A DNA stretch of 64,000 nt from Halopolyspora algeriensis (GTDB taxonomy: Bacteria > Actinomycetota > Actinomycetes > Mycobacteriales > Pseudonocardiaceae), in contig NZ_QPJC01000001.1 of NCBI RefSeq assembly GCF_003337235.1, positions 400,353 to 464,352 of the forward strand, in the 5' to 3' direction. This document shows, in pieces, positions 17,730 through 27,691 of this stretch. Within the stretch, counting starts at the first letter, position 1. Each line of letters begins with the position of its first letter. The notes below the pieces were generated by a model. The model saw only the letters and a program-made list of their open reading frames with translations. It did no database searches and was not told the origin of the DNA. The translations under genes were made by a program, and so were the position numbers.

Positions 17730-18407
17730 TCAGCCTGTGGCGGCGAGGTCGCGGAGCGCGCCGGGCAGTTCGGCGATGTCGTCGAGCACGCGGTGTGCCT
17801 GCTGCCGATCCTGCTCGCCCGGTGGGAAATGCGGGTTGGGCACGGCGATGACGGTGGTCTCCGCGGCCGCGGCGGCACGCAGTCCGCTGCCGGAGTCCTC
17901 CACGGCCGCACACTCCTGTGCGGGTAGGCCGAGGCCGTGGGCTGCTCGGAGGTAGACGTCGGGGGCGGGTTTGCCCGCGCCGACTTCCTCGCTGGAGACC
18001 GTGCAGCGCACGGTATCGCCGAGTCCGGTGACGTCGAGGAAGGCTCGGATGATCCGGGGTGGTGCCGAGCTGGCGATGGCGATGGGGAAGTCACCGGCGA
18101 TGATGCGCACGGCTTCCACGGCATGGGGCAGGACGGGCGGCTGGTCGGCGTAGAACTGGGCCATCCGGTCGATGACGGCTTCGGCGGTGCGCTCCGGGGT
18201 GAGCTGGACGCCGAGTTGCTCCACGAGGTAGCGGGCCCACTCGGGGGTGCTCATGCCCATCATGGCTTCGGTGGCTCCCTCGGCCCATTCGCCGCCGTTT
18301 TCGGCGACGACGTCGCGTCGCATCCGGTCCCAGAGGTGTTCGGAGTCGACGAGAACGCCGTCGAGGTCGAAGATCACGGCTCGTACGTGTGCGGTTGGCT
18401 GTTCCAC
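17730..18407 (-). CDS. HAD-superfamily phosphatase/phosphoglucomutase-like hydrolase
   Basis: A 225-aa subclass I HAD enzyme. Motif I is FDLDGVLVDSEHLW (nucleophile and acid Asp), motif II is IASSAPPR, motif III is the Lys of GAGKPAPDVYL, and motif IV is CAAVEDSGSG. The helical cap between motifs I and II resembles beta-phosphoglucomutase and small sugar-phosphate phosphatases. The substrate is not predictable. GTG at 18407 is the best in-frame start, with no strong RBS. Confidence 0.88.
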   Translation of the reverse strand: MEQPTAHVRAVIFDLDGVLVDSEHLWDRMRRDVVAENGGEWAEGATEAMMGMSTPEWARYLVEQLGVQLTPERTAEAVIDRMAQFYADQPPVLPHAVEAVRIIAGDFPIAIASSAPPRIIRAFLDVTGLGDTVRCTVSSEEVGAGKPAPDVYLRAAHGLGLPAQECAAVEDSGSGLRAAAAAETTVIAVPNPHFPPGEQDRQQAHRVLDDIAELPGALRDLAATG

Positions 18408-18547
18408 GGGCTCATCGTAGGAGTTGTGTCGCCGTGTGGCTCGGTACGAGCACGCGGTGTGCAGGCATCGCGTCGGCATGTTCACGATCGCGTCTCGGTT
18501 TGGTGTGGTGCACGCCGCCGGGGCCGCTCGGGCGGCAGAGTGGTGGC

Positions 18548-19321
18548 ATGTTCAAGAAATTGCTGGCAGCGGTCGGTGTGGGTGGCGCCGAGGTCGAGAC
18601 GGAGCTGCACACGCCCGGGGTGCAGCCCGGTGGTGTGGTCCAGGGTGTGGTCCGTTTGCGGGGCGGTGAGGTCGCGCAGGAGATCGGCGGGGTGTTCGTC
18701 GAGCTGGTGACGCGGGTGGAGCACGAGGTCGGCGATGACGAGGTCGAGGCGATGCGTGGTTTCCACCGGGTTCAGGTGGCGGGTGGTGTCGAGCTGGAGT
18801 CGGGCCGGATCGCCGAGTTGCCGTTCAGCCTTCCGGTGCCGTGGGAAACGCCGATCACGCATGATCGGGACCACCCCTTGCGGGGTTCTGTGGTCTCGGT
18901 GCGGACCACGTTGGACATCCGAGGTGCGGTCGACGCCACGGATACGGATCCGATCGGTGTGGGGGCGTTGCCTGCCCAGCACGTCCTGCTGGAGGCGGTG
19001 GAGCGGCTCGGGTTCCGGTTCCACAAGGCGGATGTGGAGGCGGGGCAGCTGCGTGGGACCCGGCAGCGGCTGCCGTTCTACCAGGAGATCGAGTTTTCCG
19101 GTTCGCCGCATTATCGGCGTCTCAACCAGCTCGAGGTGAGTTTCGTCGCCGACGAGCACGGGATGGATGTGGTGCTGGAGGCCGACAAGAAGGCCGGGTT
19201 GCTCGGCGGCGGCCGGGATCTGATCAACATGCTGCGGGTGGACTACGGCACGGTGCACAGCATCGACTGGGCCCGCGAGCTGCATCCGGTGCTGGAGTCC
19301 ATGGGCAGCGGCCGGTTCTGA
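18548..19321 (+). CDS. Spo0M-like sporulation-control protein
   Basis: A 257-aa protein of the Spo0M family, an arrestin-like two-lobed beta-sandwich. The family N-terminus MFKKLLAAVGVGGAEVETEL is present, as are VQGVVRLRGG and the pattern LPFSLPVPWETPIT. Bacillus Spo0M affects sporulation stage 0; the role in actinomycetes is less clear. ATG 18548. A hairpin follows at once. Confidence 0.88.
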   Translation: MFKKLLAAVGVGGAEVETELHTPGVQPGGVVQGVVRLRGGEVAQEIGGVFVELVTRVEHEVGDDEVEAMRGFHRVQVAGGVELESGRIAELPFSLPVPWETPITHDRDHPLRGSVVSVRTTLDIRGAVDATDTDPIGVGALPAQHVLLEAVERLGFRFHKADVEAGQLRGTRQRLPFYQEIEFSGSPHYRRLNQLEVSFVADEHGMDVVLEADKKAGLLGGGRDLINMLRVDYGTVHSIDWARELHPVLESMGSGRF

Positions 19322-19323
19322 GA

Positions 19324-19339
19324 GGGCGGGGCTCCGCCC
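19324..19339 (+). terminator. Short hairpin after spo0M-like gene
   Basis: GGGCGG, loop GGCT, CCGCCC, 3 nt after the stop. Confidence 0.45.
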
Positions 19340-19478
19340 GGTGTGTGGTGCGCCGGCCATCCGGTTCGGTGCGGGGTGCGGATGCGGTGAGCCTGCTCAT
19401 CGTGATGTGGCGCCCCACTCGTCATTCCTTTAGTGTGGCTAACGAATAGGTTTCCGGTGAAACGAGGGATGGCCACCG

Positions 19479-20696
19479 ATGAGCGCCACAGGCGGCGTCC
19501 GGTTGCTGGACGTGTTCAAGGGCCAGCCGAAGGCCGTGTGGATCACCGCGTTCGCCGCGGTGATCGCCTTCATGGGCATCGGCCTGGTCGATCCGATCCT
19601 GCTGTCCATCGCCGATTCCCTGAATGCCCGCCCGGAACAGGTGACCCAGCTGTTCTCGTCCTACCTCGGTGTGCAGGTCGTGGCGATGCTGATCACGGGC
19701 GCGTTCAGCGCGCGATTCGGCGCCAAGCGCACCGTGGTGACCGGGCTCGTGCTGATCGTGCTGGCGACCGTGGCGTGCGCACTGGCGAGCACCATCGGCC
19801 AACTGATCGCGCTGCGGGCGGTGTGGGGACTCGGAAACGCCTTCTTCATCGCCACGGCGCTGTCGGTGATCGTGGGGGCGGCCAGTGGTGGCCAGCAGGC
19901 GGCGATCCTGCTGTACGAGGCGGCGCTGGGACTCGGCCTGTCGATGGGGCCACTGCTGGGCGCGCTGCTGGGGAATCTGTCCTGGCGCGGCCCGTTCGCC
20001 GGAACGGCGGTGCTCATGGCCGCCGCGCTCGTCCTGGCGGTCGGGTTCCTCCCGTCGGACAGCGGGGAGCGCAGGCCGCCGGTGCGGCTCACCGACCCGT
20101 TGCGTGCGTTGCGGCACGGTGGTCTGCTGCGGACCTCGCTCGGTTCGGCGCTGTACACGGCGGCGTTCTTCACAGTGCTGGCATGGTCTCCGTTCGTCCT
20201 GGAGTACGGGGCGATCGCGGTCGGCCTGGTGTTCTTCGGGTGGGGTCTGTGCGTGGCCGTTGCGGGAGTGACGCTGGCGCCGAAGCTGGCCGCCCGCTTC
20301 GGCGAGCGTTGCGGCACGGTGCTGGCGGTGCTGGCCTACGCGGCGCTGCTCGGGCTGATGACCATCGATTCCAAGGCGGTGGTGGTCGTGTGTGTGATCG
20401 CCAGCGGGCTGGCTTCGGGGCTGCTGAACACCCTGTTCACGGGGACCGCGATGAGTGTGAGTTCAGCCCCGCGCGCGGTGGCCAGCGCGGGGTACAACTT
20501 CTGCCGCTGGTTCGGTGGTGCCTTGGCGGCGACGCTGGTCGGTCATGCGGCGGCGTGGTTCGGTTCCTCGCAGGCACCTTTCGCCGTCGGTGCCGTGGCG
20601 TGTGTCCTGGCGGCGGGCTTGCTGCTGTCCGAACGGCGCGGATCCGGTCCGCTTCGGGTGCCCGATGAGGTGGCGGTCGCCGGCGAGAAGGCCTGA
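19479..20696 (+). CDS. MFS transporter (12 TM)
   Basis: A 405-aa permease with about twelve hydrophobic segments. The first is AVWITAFAAVIAFMGIGLVD, and the loop between TM2 and TM3 has FSARFGAKRTVV, a version of the MFS motif A (GxxxDRxGRR). A drug or metabolite efflux role is typical, but the substrate is unknown. ATG 19479 has GAGGGA upstream. It stands alone between spo0M and pyrE. Confidence 0.85.
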   Translation: MSATGGVRLLDVFKGQPKAVWITAFAAVIAFMGIGLVDPILLSIADSLNARPEQVTQLFSSYLGVQVVAMLITGAFSARFGAKRTVVTGLVLIVLATVACALASTIGQLIALRAVWGLGNAFFIATALSVIVGAASGGQQAAILLYEAALGLGLSMGPLLGALLGNLSWRGPFAGTAVLMAAALVLAVGFLPSDSGERRPPVRLTDPLRALRHGGLLRTSLGSALYTAAFFTVLAWSPFVLEYGAIAVGLVFFGWGLCVAVAGVTLAPKLAARFGERCGTVLAVLAYAALLGLMTIDSKAVVVVCVIASGLASGLLNTLFTGTAMSVSSAPRAVASAGYNFCRWFGGALAATLVGHAAAWFGSSQAPFAVGAVACVLAAGLLLSERRGSGPLRVPDEVAVAGEKA

Positions 20697-20805
20697 GCGG
20701 GCGCCACTTCTGCCCCCGGCTGTGTCCGGATCCGTTGACGGGCCGCACCGCGGCGCGAGGCAGGGCCGCAACCGGCGCCGCTGGTGAGCGGTATGCTGGC
20801 CGCCC

Positions 20806-21369
20806 GTGGACCAGGCCGATGAAACGCGGATTGACGGCGCGCAGCGCGACGAGCTGGCGCGTTTGGTGCGGGAGCTCACCGTGGTGCACGGGCGGGTGAT
20901 GCTTTCCTCCGGCAAGGAGGCCGACTACTACGTCGACCTGCGGCGGGCGACGCTGCATCACACGGCGGCGCCGCTGATCGGGACGTTGCTGCGCCGGCTC
21001 ACGGCGGATTGGGATTACGGCGCTGTCGGCGGGCTGACGCTGGGGGCCGATCCGGTCGCGGCCGCGATGCTGCACGCCTCCGGTGCGCCGCTGGACGCTT
21101 TCGTCGTCCGCAAGGACACCAAGACGCACGGCATGCAGCGCCGGATCGAGGGGCCGGAGGTGACCGGTCGGCGCGTGCTGGCCGTGGAGGACACCTCGAC
21201 GACGGGAGGCAGCGTGCTGACCGCCGTGGAGGCGCTGCATGCCGAGGGGGCGCAGGTCGCGGGCGTGGCCACCGTCGTCGATCGCGATACCGGTGCCCGC
21301 GAGGCGATCGAGGCTGCCGGGCTGCCGTACCGCTCCCTGCTCGATCTGGCCGACCTCGGCCTGGCCTGA
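20806..21369 (+). CDS. pyrE: Orotate phosphoribosyltransferase
   Basis: Converts orotate and PRPP to OMP in pyrimidine synthesis. The 187-aa protein has the PRPP-binding signature VLAVEDTSTTGGSVLTAV, an FVVRKDTKTHGMQRRIEG segment with the catalytic Lys/His loop, and the substrate region SSGKEADYYVDLR. GTG start at 20806. It is 6 nt from the following TrmH gene, so they form one transcript. Confidence 0.95.
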   Translation: MDQADETRIDGAQRDELARLVRELTVVHGRVMLSSGKEADYYVDLRRATLHHTAAPLIGTLLRRLTADWDYGAVGGLTLGADPVAAAMLHASGAPLDAFVVRKDTKTHGMQRRIEGPEVTGRRVLAVEDTSTTGGSVLTAVEALHAEGAQVAGVATVVDRDTGAREAIEAAGLPYRSLLDLADLGLA

Positions 21370-21375
21370 GCCACG

Positions 21376-22020
21376 GTGAGCGCGGAACCCGGCCCCACGG
21401 AGTGGGGCACGAGTGTCGGTGTCGGCCCGTGGGAGGGGCCGTGGCCGGACGACGATCGCTATGATCCCGAACTGCTCGAGCACGGCGACCGGCGCAACGT
21501 CGTCGACCAGTACCGGTACTGGCGCCGCAGCGCGATCGTGGCGGACCTGGACACCCGACGGCACGGCTTTCACGTGGCGATCGAGAACTTCCAGCACGAC
21601 CACAACATCGGCACGGTGGTGCGCACGGCGAACGCTTTCGCCGCCAGCGCGGTGCACATCGTGGGGCGGCGGCGGTGGAACCGACGCGGCGCGATGGTGA
21701 CCGATCGCTACCAGCACGTGCACCACCACCCCGATCTGGACGGGCTTCGCGCCTACGCCGTCGAGCACGGCCTGGCGGTCGTCGGGGTGGACAACACGCC
21801 GGGATCGCAGCCGCTCGAGCGGACGGCGTTGCCGCGCGACTGCATGCTGCTGTTCGGCCAGGAGGGGCCGGGACTGGGAACGGACTCCCACCGCGTCGCC
21901 GACCTGGTGGTCTCCATCGCCCAGTTCGGTTCGACCCGCTCGATCAACGCCGGCGTGGCGGCCGGGGTCGTGATGCACACCTGGGTGGCCCAGCATGCCC
22001 GGCTCGACGAAGCCTGGTGA
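21376..22020 (+). CDS. TrmH/SpoU-family RNA 2'-O-methyltransferase
   Basis: A SPOUT enzyme of 214 aa. Motif 1 is ENFQHDHNIGTVVRTANAF, motif 2 is LFGQEGPGL, and motif 3 is SIAQFGSTRSINAGVAAGVVM, which build the trefoil-knot SAM site. A polar N-terminal region of about 60 residues precedes the domain. GTG start, 6 nt after pyrE. The target could be tRNA or rRNA. Confidence 0.9.
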   Translation: MSAEPGPTEWGTSVGVGPWEGPWPDDDRYDPELLEHGDRRNVVDQYRYWRRSAIVADLDTRRHGFHVAIENFQHDHNIGTVVRTANAFAASAVHIVGRRRWNRRGAMVTDRYQHVHHHPDLDGLRAYAVEHGLAVVGVDNTPGSQPLERTALPRDCMLLFGQEGPGLGTDSHRVADLVVSIAQFGSTRSINAGVAAGVVMHTWVAQHARLDEAW

Positions 22021-22140
22021 GCATCCGGACCGGTGGTGTGCCCGTCCACAGGGTCTGCGGTGATGGCATCATGAGGATGCTCAGCAGCGGTGCCCCGTAC
22101 CGGTGAGCACAGTCCGCTTGTCGAACGAGAAATGCAGGTC

Positions 22141-23082
22141 ATGGCCAAGTCAGTGCGCACGTATGCAGCGAATGCGGTCCGTGGTGGCCTCATCGGTACC
22201 GCCGAGACCATCCCCGGTGTCAGCGGCGGGACCGTCGCCCTCGTCACCGGCGTTTACGAAGCGTTGATCGATTCCGCGGGGCACGTGGTCAGCGCGGTGA
22301 AGCTGACCGTGACCGACGTTCCGCGCGGTGCCGGGTTCTCCCGGGCCGGGGCGGAGCTGCGCCGTGTGCGCTGGGGTGTGGTGCTGCCGTTGCTGGTCGG
22401 CCTGGTGTGCGCGGCACTGGTGGCGGCCAAACTGCTGGAGCCGGTGCTCACCCACTACCCGACGCAGTCGCGCGCGATGTTCTTCGGTTTGGTGTTCGCC
22501 TCGCTGTGGGTGCCCATTTCGATGATCGAGTGGCCGTGGCGACTGCTCGACGTGGGGATCGCGGCGGCGATGGCCGCGCTGGCGTTCGTGCTCACCGGCC
22601 TGCCACCGACCTCGATCGCACCGAACCCGGTGGTGGTCGCACTCGCAGCTGCGGTGGCGGTGTGCGCGCTGGTGCTTCCGGGGGTTTCCGGTTCCTTCTT
22701 CCTGTTGACGCTGGGGTTGTACGAGCCGACGATTTCCGCGCTCAACGACAGGGACCTCGGCTACATCGCGACTTTCGGACTCGGTGCCGTGATCGGTCTC
22801 GCCCTGTTCGTCAAGGTGCTGCAGTGGCTGCTGGAGCACCGCCGCCGGATGACGCTCGTGGTGATGACCGGGCTGATGGCGGGTTGCCTGCGCGCATTGT
22901 GGCCGTGGCAGGGCACTGACCGCGAGCTGCTTGCCCCGGCCGGGAGCGTGACGGGCTCGGTGCTGTACTTCCTGCTCGGCGTGGCCGTGGTGGCGGTGCT
23001 GCTCGTGGCGGAGCATCTGGCCGGCCGCGGACAGGGCACGAACAGCGATTCCGACACCGTGCGGATCACGCACACCCGCTGA
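22141..23082 (+). CDS. DUF368 membrane protein, candidate undecaprenyl-phosphate translocase
   Basis: A 313-aa protein with about eight TMs. The family signatures are present twice: GTAETIPGVSGGTVALVTG near the N-terminus and VLPGVSGSFFLLTLGLYEP in the middle, an inverted-repeat fold. DUF368 (PopT) proteins have been shown to recycle undecaprenyl phosphate across the membrane for wall synthesis; assignment here is by family. ATG 22141 was chosen (GCAGGT upstream); ATG 22132 and GTG 22090 are also in frame. Confidence 0.88.
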   Translation: MAKSVRTYAANAVRGGLIGTAETIPGVSGGTVALVTGVYEALIDSAGHVVSAVKLTVTDVPRGAGFSRAGAELRRVRWGVVLPLLVGLVCAALVAAKLLEPVLTHYPTQSRAMFFGLVFASLWVPISMIEWPWRLLDVGIAAAMAALAFVLTGLPPTSIAPNPVVVALAAAVAVCALVLPGVSGSFFLLTLGLYEPTISALNDRDLGYIATFGLGAVIGLALFVKVLQWLLEHRRRMTLVVMTGLMAGCLRALWPWQGTDRELLAPAGSVTGSVLYFLLGVAVVAVLLVAEHLAGRGQGTNSDSDTVRITHTR

Positions 23083-23136
23083 GGCCCACCTCGCCGGGCA
23101 TCCGCGGGTGTTCGTGCACGGGTTGCGCGGGAGAGC

Positions 23137-23358
23137 TCACAGCAGGGAGACGATCCCCGCGAGGGCGCCCGCGACCAGGCCGAGCACCAACGCGGACAGC
23201 AGCAGCCGCAGGACGGGAAGCCGTGCCGGCCGCGGGGGCGGGGCGCCGCCCGAGGAAGTGGCGCCCGCTTCGGCGCCCGGGCCGGTGTTGCCCGCCGCCT
23301 GCGCGCGCAGCGCCGAGGACAGCTGCCGTTCGGGGTCGTCACCGGTGGGATCGCTCAC
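23137..23358 (-). CDS. Small single-TM membrane protein
   Basis: A 73-aa protein. A polar N-terminal half rich in Gly, Ala and Pro is followed by one TM (LLLSALVLGLVAGALAGIVSLL) ending at the C-terminus. GTG start at 23358. Codon bias is coding-like, but no family is recognised. Confidence 0.55.
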   Translation of the reverse strand: MSDPTGDDPERQLSSALRAQAAGNTGPGAEAGATSSGGAPPPRPARLPVLRLLLSALVLGLVAGALAGIVSLL

Positions 23359-23466
23359 GCTGCCAGGCTAGAGGGTGTCTCGTTGTGGACCGGACGCCCT
23401 CGGCGGTGCAGTCCACCGCTCGCGGAGGTCGTCGCCCGCCGTGCCGGTTCCGCACGGACTCGGCGT

Positions 23467-24645
23467 TCACCCGCCCGTGCCGGGAACCCAGGAACCGTCT
23501 TTCATGATCCGTCGTGGCCGCAGGTCCGCGTCCAGCACCACCAGGTCGGCGGCCAGGCCGGGCTGCAGCGCACCGACGCTGCCGGACAACCCGAGCAGGG
23601 CGGCCGGTGTCGTGGAACAGGCCAGGACCGCCTCGGTGATCGGCAACCCGCATCCGGTCACGAGGTTGCGCAGTGCCGCGTCCATGGTCAGCGTGCTCCC
23701 TGCCAGAGAGCCGTCGGCCAGCCTCGGTGCACCCTCGGTGACGGTGACGGCGAGGGGGCCGAGTTCGTAGGTTCCGTCCCCGGCAGCGGTAGCGCTGATC
23801 GCGTCGGTGATCGCGACCGTGCGTCCCGCTCCGGCCTGCTGGGCGGCCAGCCTCGCGGCAGTCGGGTGCAGGTGGACGAGGTCGCAGATCAGTTCGATCG
23901 TGACGCGCTCGTCGGCCAGGAGTGCTCCGACGGGTCCGGGGGCGCGGTGGTGCAGCGGTGGCATCCCGTTGAACAGGTGGGTCGCCACGGTCGCACCCGC
24001 CTCGACAGCGGGAATCACCTGCTCGAGCACGGCGTCGGTGTGGCCGACGGCGGCGAGAACACCGTGGTCGGTGAGGTGTCCGACGGCCGGTATCGCCCCG
24101 TCCAGTTCGGGAGCCAGTGTCATCATCCGGACCGTGCCCCGCCCGGCCGTCAGGATCCGGTCGATGGCCCGTCGGTCCGGCGGCCGCAGCAGGGAGGGAT
24201 CGTGGGCTCCGCAACGCGCGGCCGACAGGAAGGGCCCCTCCAGGTGGATGCCCGCGAGCAACCCGTCGCTGACCTGCTCCCGCAGTGCGCCGATCTGGCT
24301 CACCAGGTCGGGCACAGAGGCCGTGACCAGGCTTGCCAGCATCGTCGTGGTGCCGTGCGCGCGATGCGTGGCCACCGCCGCCCGCACCTGATGCGGGTCG
24401 GGGCTGGTGAAGGAGCCGCCCCCGCCGCCGTGGCAGTGGATGTCGACGAATCCCGGCACGATCCAGTGGCCACCGACGTCGGTCGCGGGAGTGTCCGGGG
24501 GACTGCCCGTGCCGATCTCGATGACGATCCCGTCCGAGATGTGCACCCACCCGTCGACGGGGCCTCGAGGGGTGACGAGGTGCCCGCCCGTCAGGGTGAG
24601 TGCCCCGGCGGCGCCGGGACCGGCGGGAGCGGTGTAGGCGGTCAC
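23467..24645 (-). CDS. nagA: N-acetylglucosamine-6-phosphate deacetylase
   Basis: Amidohydrolase removing acetate from GlcNAc-6-P in amino-sugar and wall recycling. The 392-aa protein has the metal-binding segment DIHCHGGGG (HxH), HLEGPFLS with the Glu ligand, AAVGHTDA, THLFNGMPPLHHR and the catalytic-Asp region AITDAIS. GTG start at 24645; GTG at 24663 is also possible. No DasR-type operator was seen in the 85 nt upstream. The order with a sigma factor gene just upstream may be fortuitous. Confidence 0.93.
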   Translation of the reverse strand: MTAYTAPAGPGAAGALTLTGGHLVTPRGPVDGWVHISDGIVIEIGTGSPPDTPATDVGGHWIVPGFVDIHCHGGGGGSFTSPDPHQVRAAVATHRAHGTTTMLASLVTASVPDLVSQIGALREQVSDGLLAGIHLEGPFLSAARCGAHDPSLLRPPDRRAIDRILTAGRGTVRMMTLAPELDGAIPAVGHLTDHGVLAAVGHTDAVLEQVIPAVEAGATVATHLFNGMPPLHHRAPGPVGALLADERVTIELICDLVHLHPTAARLAAQQAGAGRTVAITDAISATAAGDGTYELGPLAVTVTEGAPRLADGSLAGSTLTMDAALRNLVTGCGLPITEAVLACSTTPAALLGLSGSVGALQPGLAADLVVLDADLRPRRIMKDGSWVPGTGG

Positions 24646-24730
24646 GGGGCAATCATCCGCCACGGGATTCGGCGAGCCGCGACGCGGGCCGCGCCTCGCC
24701 GGGACGAGGCCGGCGCTGTGCCTGCGGCCT

Positions 24731-25348
24731 TCAACTGCCCCGCATGATCTTCTGCAGTGCTTCCAGTGCACGGCTGGCGGTGGACTTCACGGTGCCCTTC
24801 GAAATGCCGGTGGCTTCGGAGATCTCGGCTTCCGACAGGTCGCCGTAGTACCGCAGCACCAGCACTTCCCGCTGTCGGGCGGGAAGCTCGCTCAGCGCCG
24901 CCACGATGGCCTGGTGTTCGGCGGTGAGCATCGCCAGCGACTCGGCCGAACGGGCGTCGGGCTGGTGCGGTGGCTGGTATTCGCGGGCGGTCTTGCGCCG
25001 TCGCAGGATCGAACGACTGCCGTTGACCACGGCCGTGCGCAGGTACCCGACCGCGGCTTTCGCGTCCCGCAAGCCGGACCAGTTGCGGTACAGGCCCGTG
25101 AACGCTTCCTGGACGACGTCCTCGGCGGTCGCGGGATCGTCCACGAGCAGGATCGCCAGGCGCACCATGCGCATGCGCTGATCGCGGTAGAGGTCCTCCA
25201 GGGTCAGTGGCTGGTTCGCCGTCTCGGCGACGGGGGGGTCGAGCGCGCGCAGGTGCCCGAGCGTCTGCTCGACCGAACGTTCGATGTCTGCTGTTCCGTC
25301 CCTGCCCACATCGTGGAAGGTACCGGCCGTGGTGGCCCGTGTCGCCAT
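24731..25348 (-). CDS. SigE-family (ECF) RNA polymerase sigma factor
   Basis: A 205-aa protein. Region 2 is RMVRLAILLVDDPATAEDVVQEAFTGLY with RLAILLVDD as the core. Region 4 is LPARQREVLVLRYYGDLSEAEIS followed by an HTH (GTVKSTASRAL). It has an extra N-terminus of about 50 residues before region 2. No anti-sigma gene is adjacent. It is distinct from the two sigma genes near 35 and 37 kb. Confidence 0.9.
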   Translation of the reverse strand: MATRATTAGTFHDVGRDGTADIERSVEQTLGHLRALDPPVAETANQPLTLEDLYRDQRMRMVRLAILLVDDPATAEDVVQEAFTGLYRNWSGLRDAKAAVGYLRTAVVNGSRSILRRRKTAREYQPPHQPDARSAESLAMLTAEHQAIVAALSELPARQREVLVLRYYGDLSEAEISEATGISKGTVKSTASRALEALQKIMRGS

Positions 25349-25452
25349 ACCGGGTAGCGTCCGGAATCACACTGTAATTGATCAACATGATCGTCCGCCG
25401 GTGTTGTCGCCCGGTGATTCGATCAGCACAGCGGGACGAAAGGCTCTCCGAG

Positions 25453-25734
25453 ATGGCGAGATTCGTGGTCGATCTGGTCTACAACGACAACCAGGAGCGC
25501 CGCATGGAGGTCCGGCCGGCCCATCGGGAGTACTCCAAGGCGTTGGCCGACCGGGGCATCCTGCTGGCTGCGGGACCCTACGCCGACGAGCGGGGCGCGA
25601 TGCTGATCTACGAGGTGGCCGACGCCGTGGAGTTGCGCGAGGTACTCGCCGCGGATCCCTATGCGGAGGCCGAGGTCATCGCGGAGACCACCGTCCGCGA
25701 GTGGAACCCCGTGACCGGTAGCTGGGTCGGCTGA
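25453..25734 (+). CDS. YciI-family protein
   Basis: A 93-aa single YCII domain (dimeric ferredoxin-like fold). The conserved His is in RPAHREY and the Asp in AAGPYADE. The role is unknown; the fold is related to small dehalogenases and muconolactone isomerases. ATG 25453 was selected; the frame is open upstream but looks non-coding. Confidence 0.85.
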   Translation: MARFVVDLVYNDNQERRMEVRPAHREYSKALADRGILLAAGPYADERGAMLIYEVADAVELREVLAADPYAEAEVIAETTVREWNPVTGSWVG

Positions 25735-25982
25735 GACCCGCCCGATCGAGCGAGCTGATCACCGGGGATCGATCGCCGTGTGGCGCTTGTGCCGATCGCA
25801 TTTCTGTGAGGATCACGACAGCGGCTGGCATCCGCCACGATCCGTGCCTTCACTGTGCACGAACGAAGGACGAACGAGCCACGCAGTGAGGCTTCCGGCC
25901 CGCGCTCTCCCCGCGCGGGCCGGGGATCGGTGTGCGCTTCCCTCGTCACCGCCACACCACTCCACCCCGAGGAGGACGACCG

Positions 25983-27017
<1,035 letters not shown>

Positions 27018-27029
27018 CCGTGCCGCAGG

Positions 27030-27066
27030 CGGTGCCGGGTGGTGCGCGCGAGACGGCCCGGCACCG
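27030..27066 (+). terminator. Hairpin after fbaA
   Basis: A perfect 10-bp inverted repeat, CGGTGCCGGG (27030-27039) and CCCGGCACCG (27057-27066), 12 nt after the fbaA stop. Confidence 0.7.
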
Positions 27067-27146
27067 TCGAAAGGCCGTGTTCGGCCGCGGAGACCGGCCC
27101 GCGGCACCGGTGCGGCAACCGATTCCCGCCCTGGCAGGATGGGGCC

Positions 27147-27560
27147 ATGACGCACGGGAACCTGCTCGAACCCCCCGAGACCCGGCTACCGGAGGACACC
27201 GAGGCACAGGCCGAACTGGACGCGGGCACCAACGCCACCGAGGTCGCCGCCCGCCACCCCACGTTCAGCGCCGCGTGGGCTCGGCTCGGTGAGCTGGCGC
27301 TGGAATCGGGCGAGGTCGTCGCCGCCTACGCCTATGCCCGCACCGGATACCACCGGGGTCTCGATGCGCTGCGCAAATCCGGCTGGAAGGGGTTCGGTCC
27401 GGTGCCGTGGAACCACCGCCCGAACCAGGGCGTGCTGCGAGCCGTCGCGGTGCTGGCCAAGGCCGCGCTGGCCATCGGTGAGGACGACGAGTACGACCGC
27501 TGCCACCAGTTGCTGGCCGACAGCGACCCCGCCGCGGTGGAAGCCACCGGCCTGGCCTGA
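27147..27560 (+). CDS. DUF3151 protein
   Basis: A 137-aa soluble protein. The conserved features are PETRLP, PTFSAAWARLGELAL, AYAYARTGYHRGLDALR and GFGPVPWNHRPNQGVLRA. This TPR-like family is restricted to actinobacteria, is commonly encoded next to fba, and has no assigned function. ATG 27147. Confidence 0.88.
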   Translation: MTHGNLLEPPETRLPEDTEAQAELDAGTNATEVAARHPTFSAAWARLGELALESGEVVAAYAYARTGYHRGLDALRKSGWKGFGPVPWNHRPNQGVLRAVAVLAKAALAIGEDDEYDRCHQLLADSDPAAVEATGLA

Positions 27561-27632
27561 GAGCCCTTCCGCGAACGTGAATGCCGCATCACGCGGAGAT
27601 CGCGGGAAGGCGGTTTCGCCCGAAGCAGGCGC

Positions 27633-27669
27633 AAGGAGGCGTCCGGCATCCTCCGCCGGGTGCCTCCTT
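27633..27669 (+). terminator. Hairpin terminator after DUF3151 gene
   Basis: Fifteen-nt arms 27633-27647 (AAGGAGGCGTCCGGC) and 27655-27669 pair at 13 of 15 positions around a 7-nt loop, followed by TTT. It ends 22 nt before the FUSC start. Confidence 0.7.
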
Positions 27670-27691
27670 TCGCGTGAAGGACAATATCGGC

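Noticed and set aside
24646-24730. DasR operator upstream of nagA
   Set aside because: No ACTGGTCTAGACCAGT-like palindrome is present.
25806-25816. GTGA-N3-TCAC as a CRP/GlxR site before fbaA
   Set aside because: The spacer is 3 instead of the usual 6 bases; a chance match is likely.
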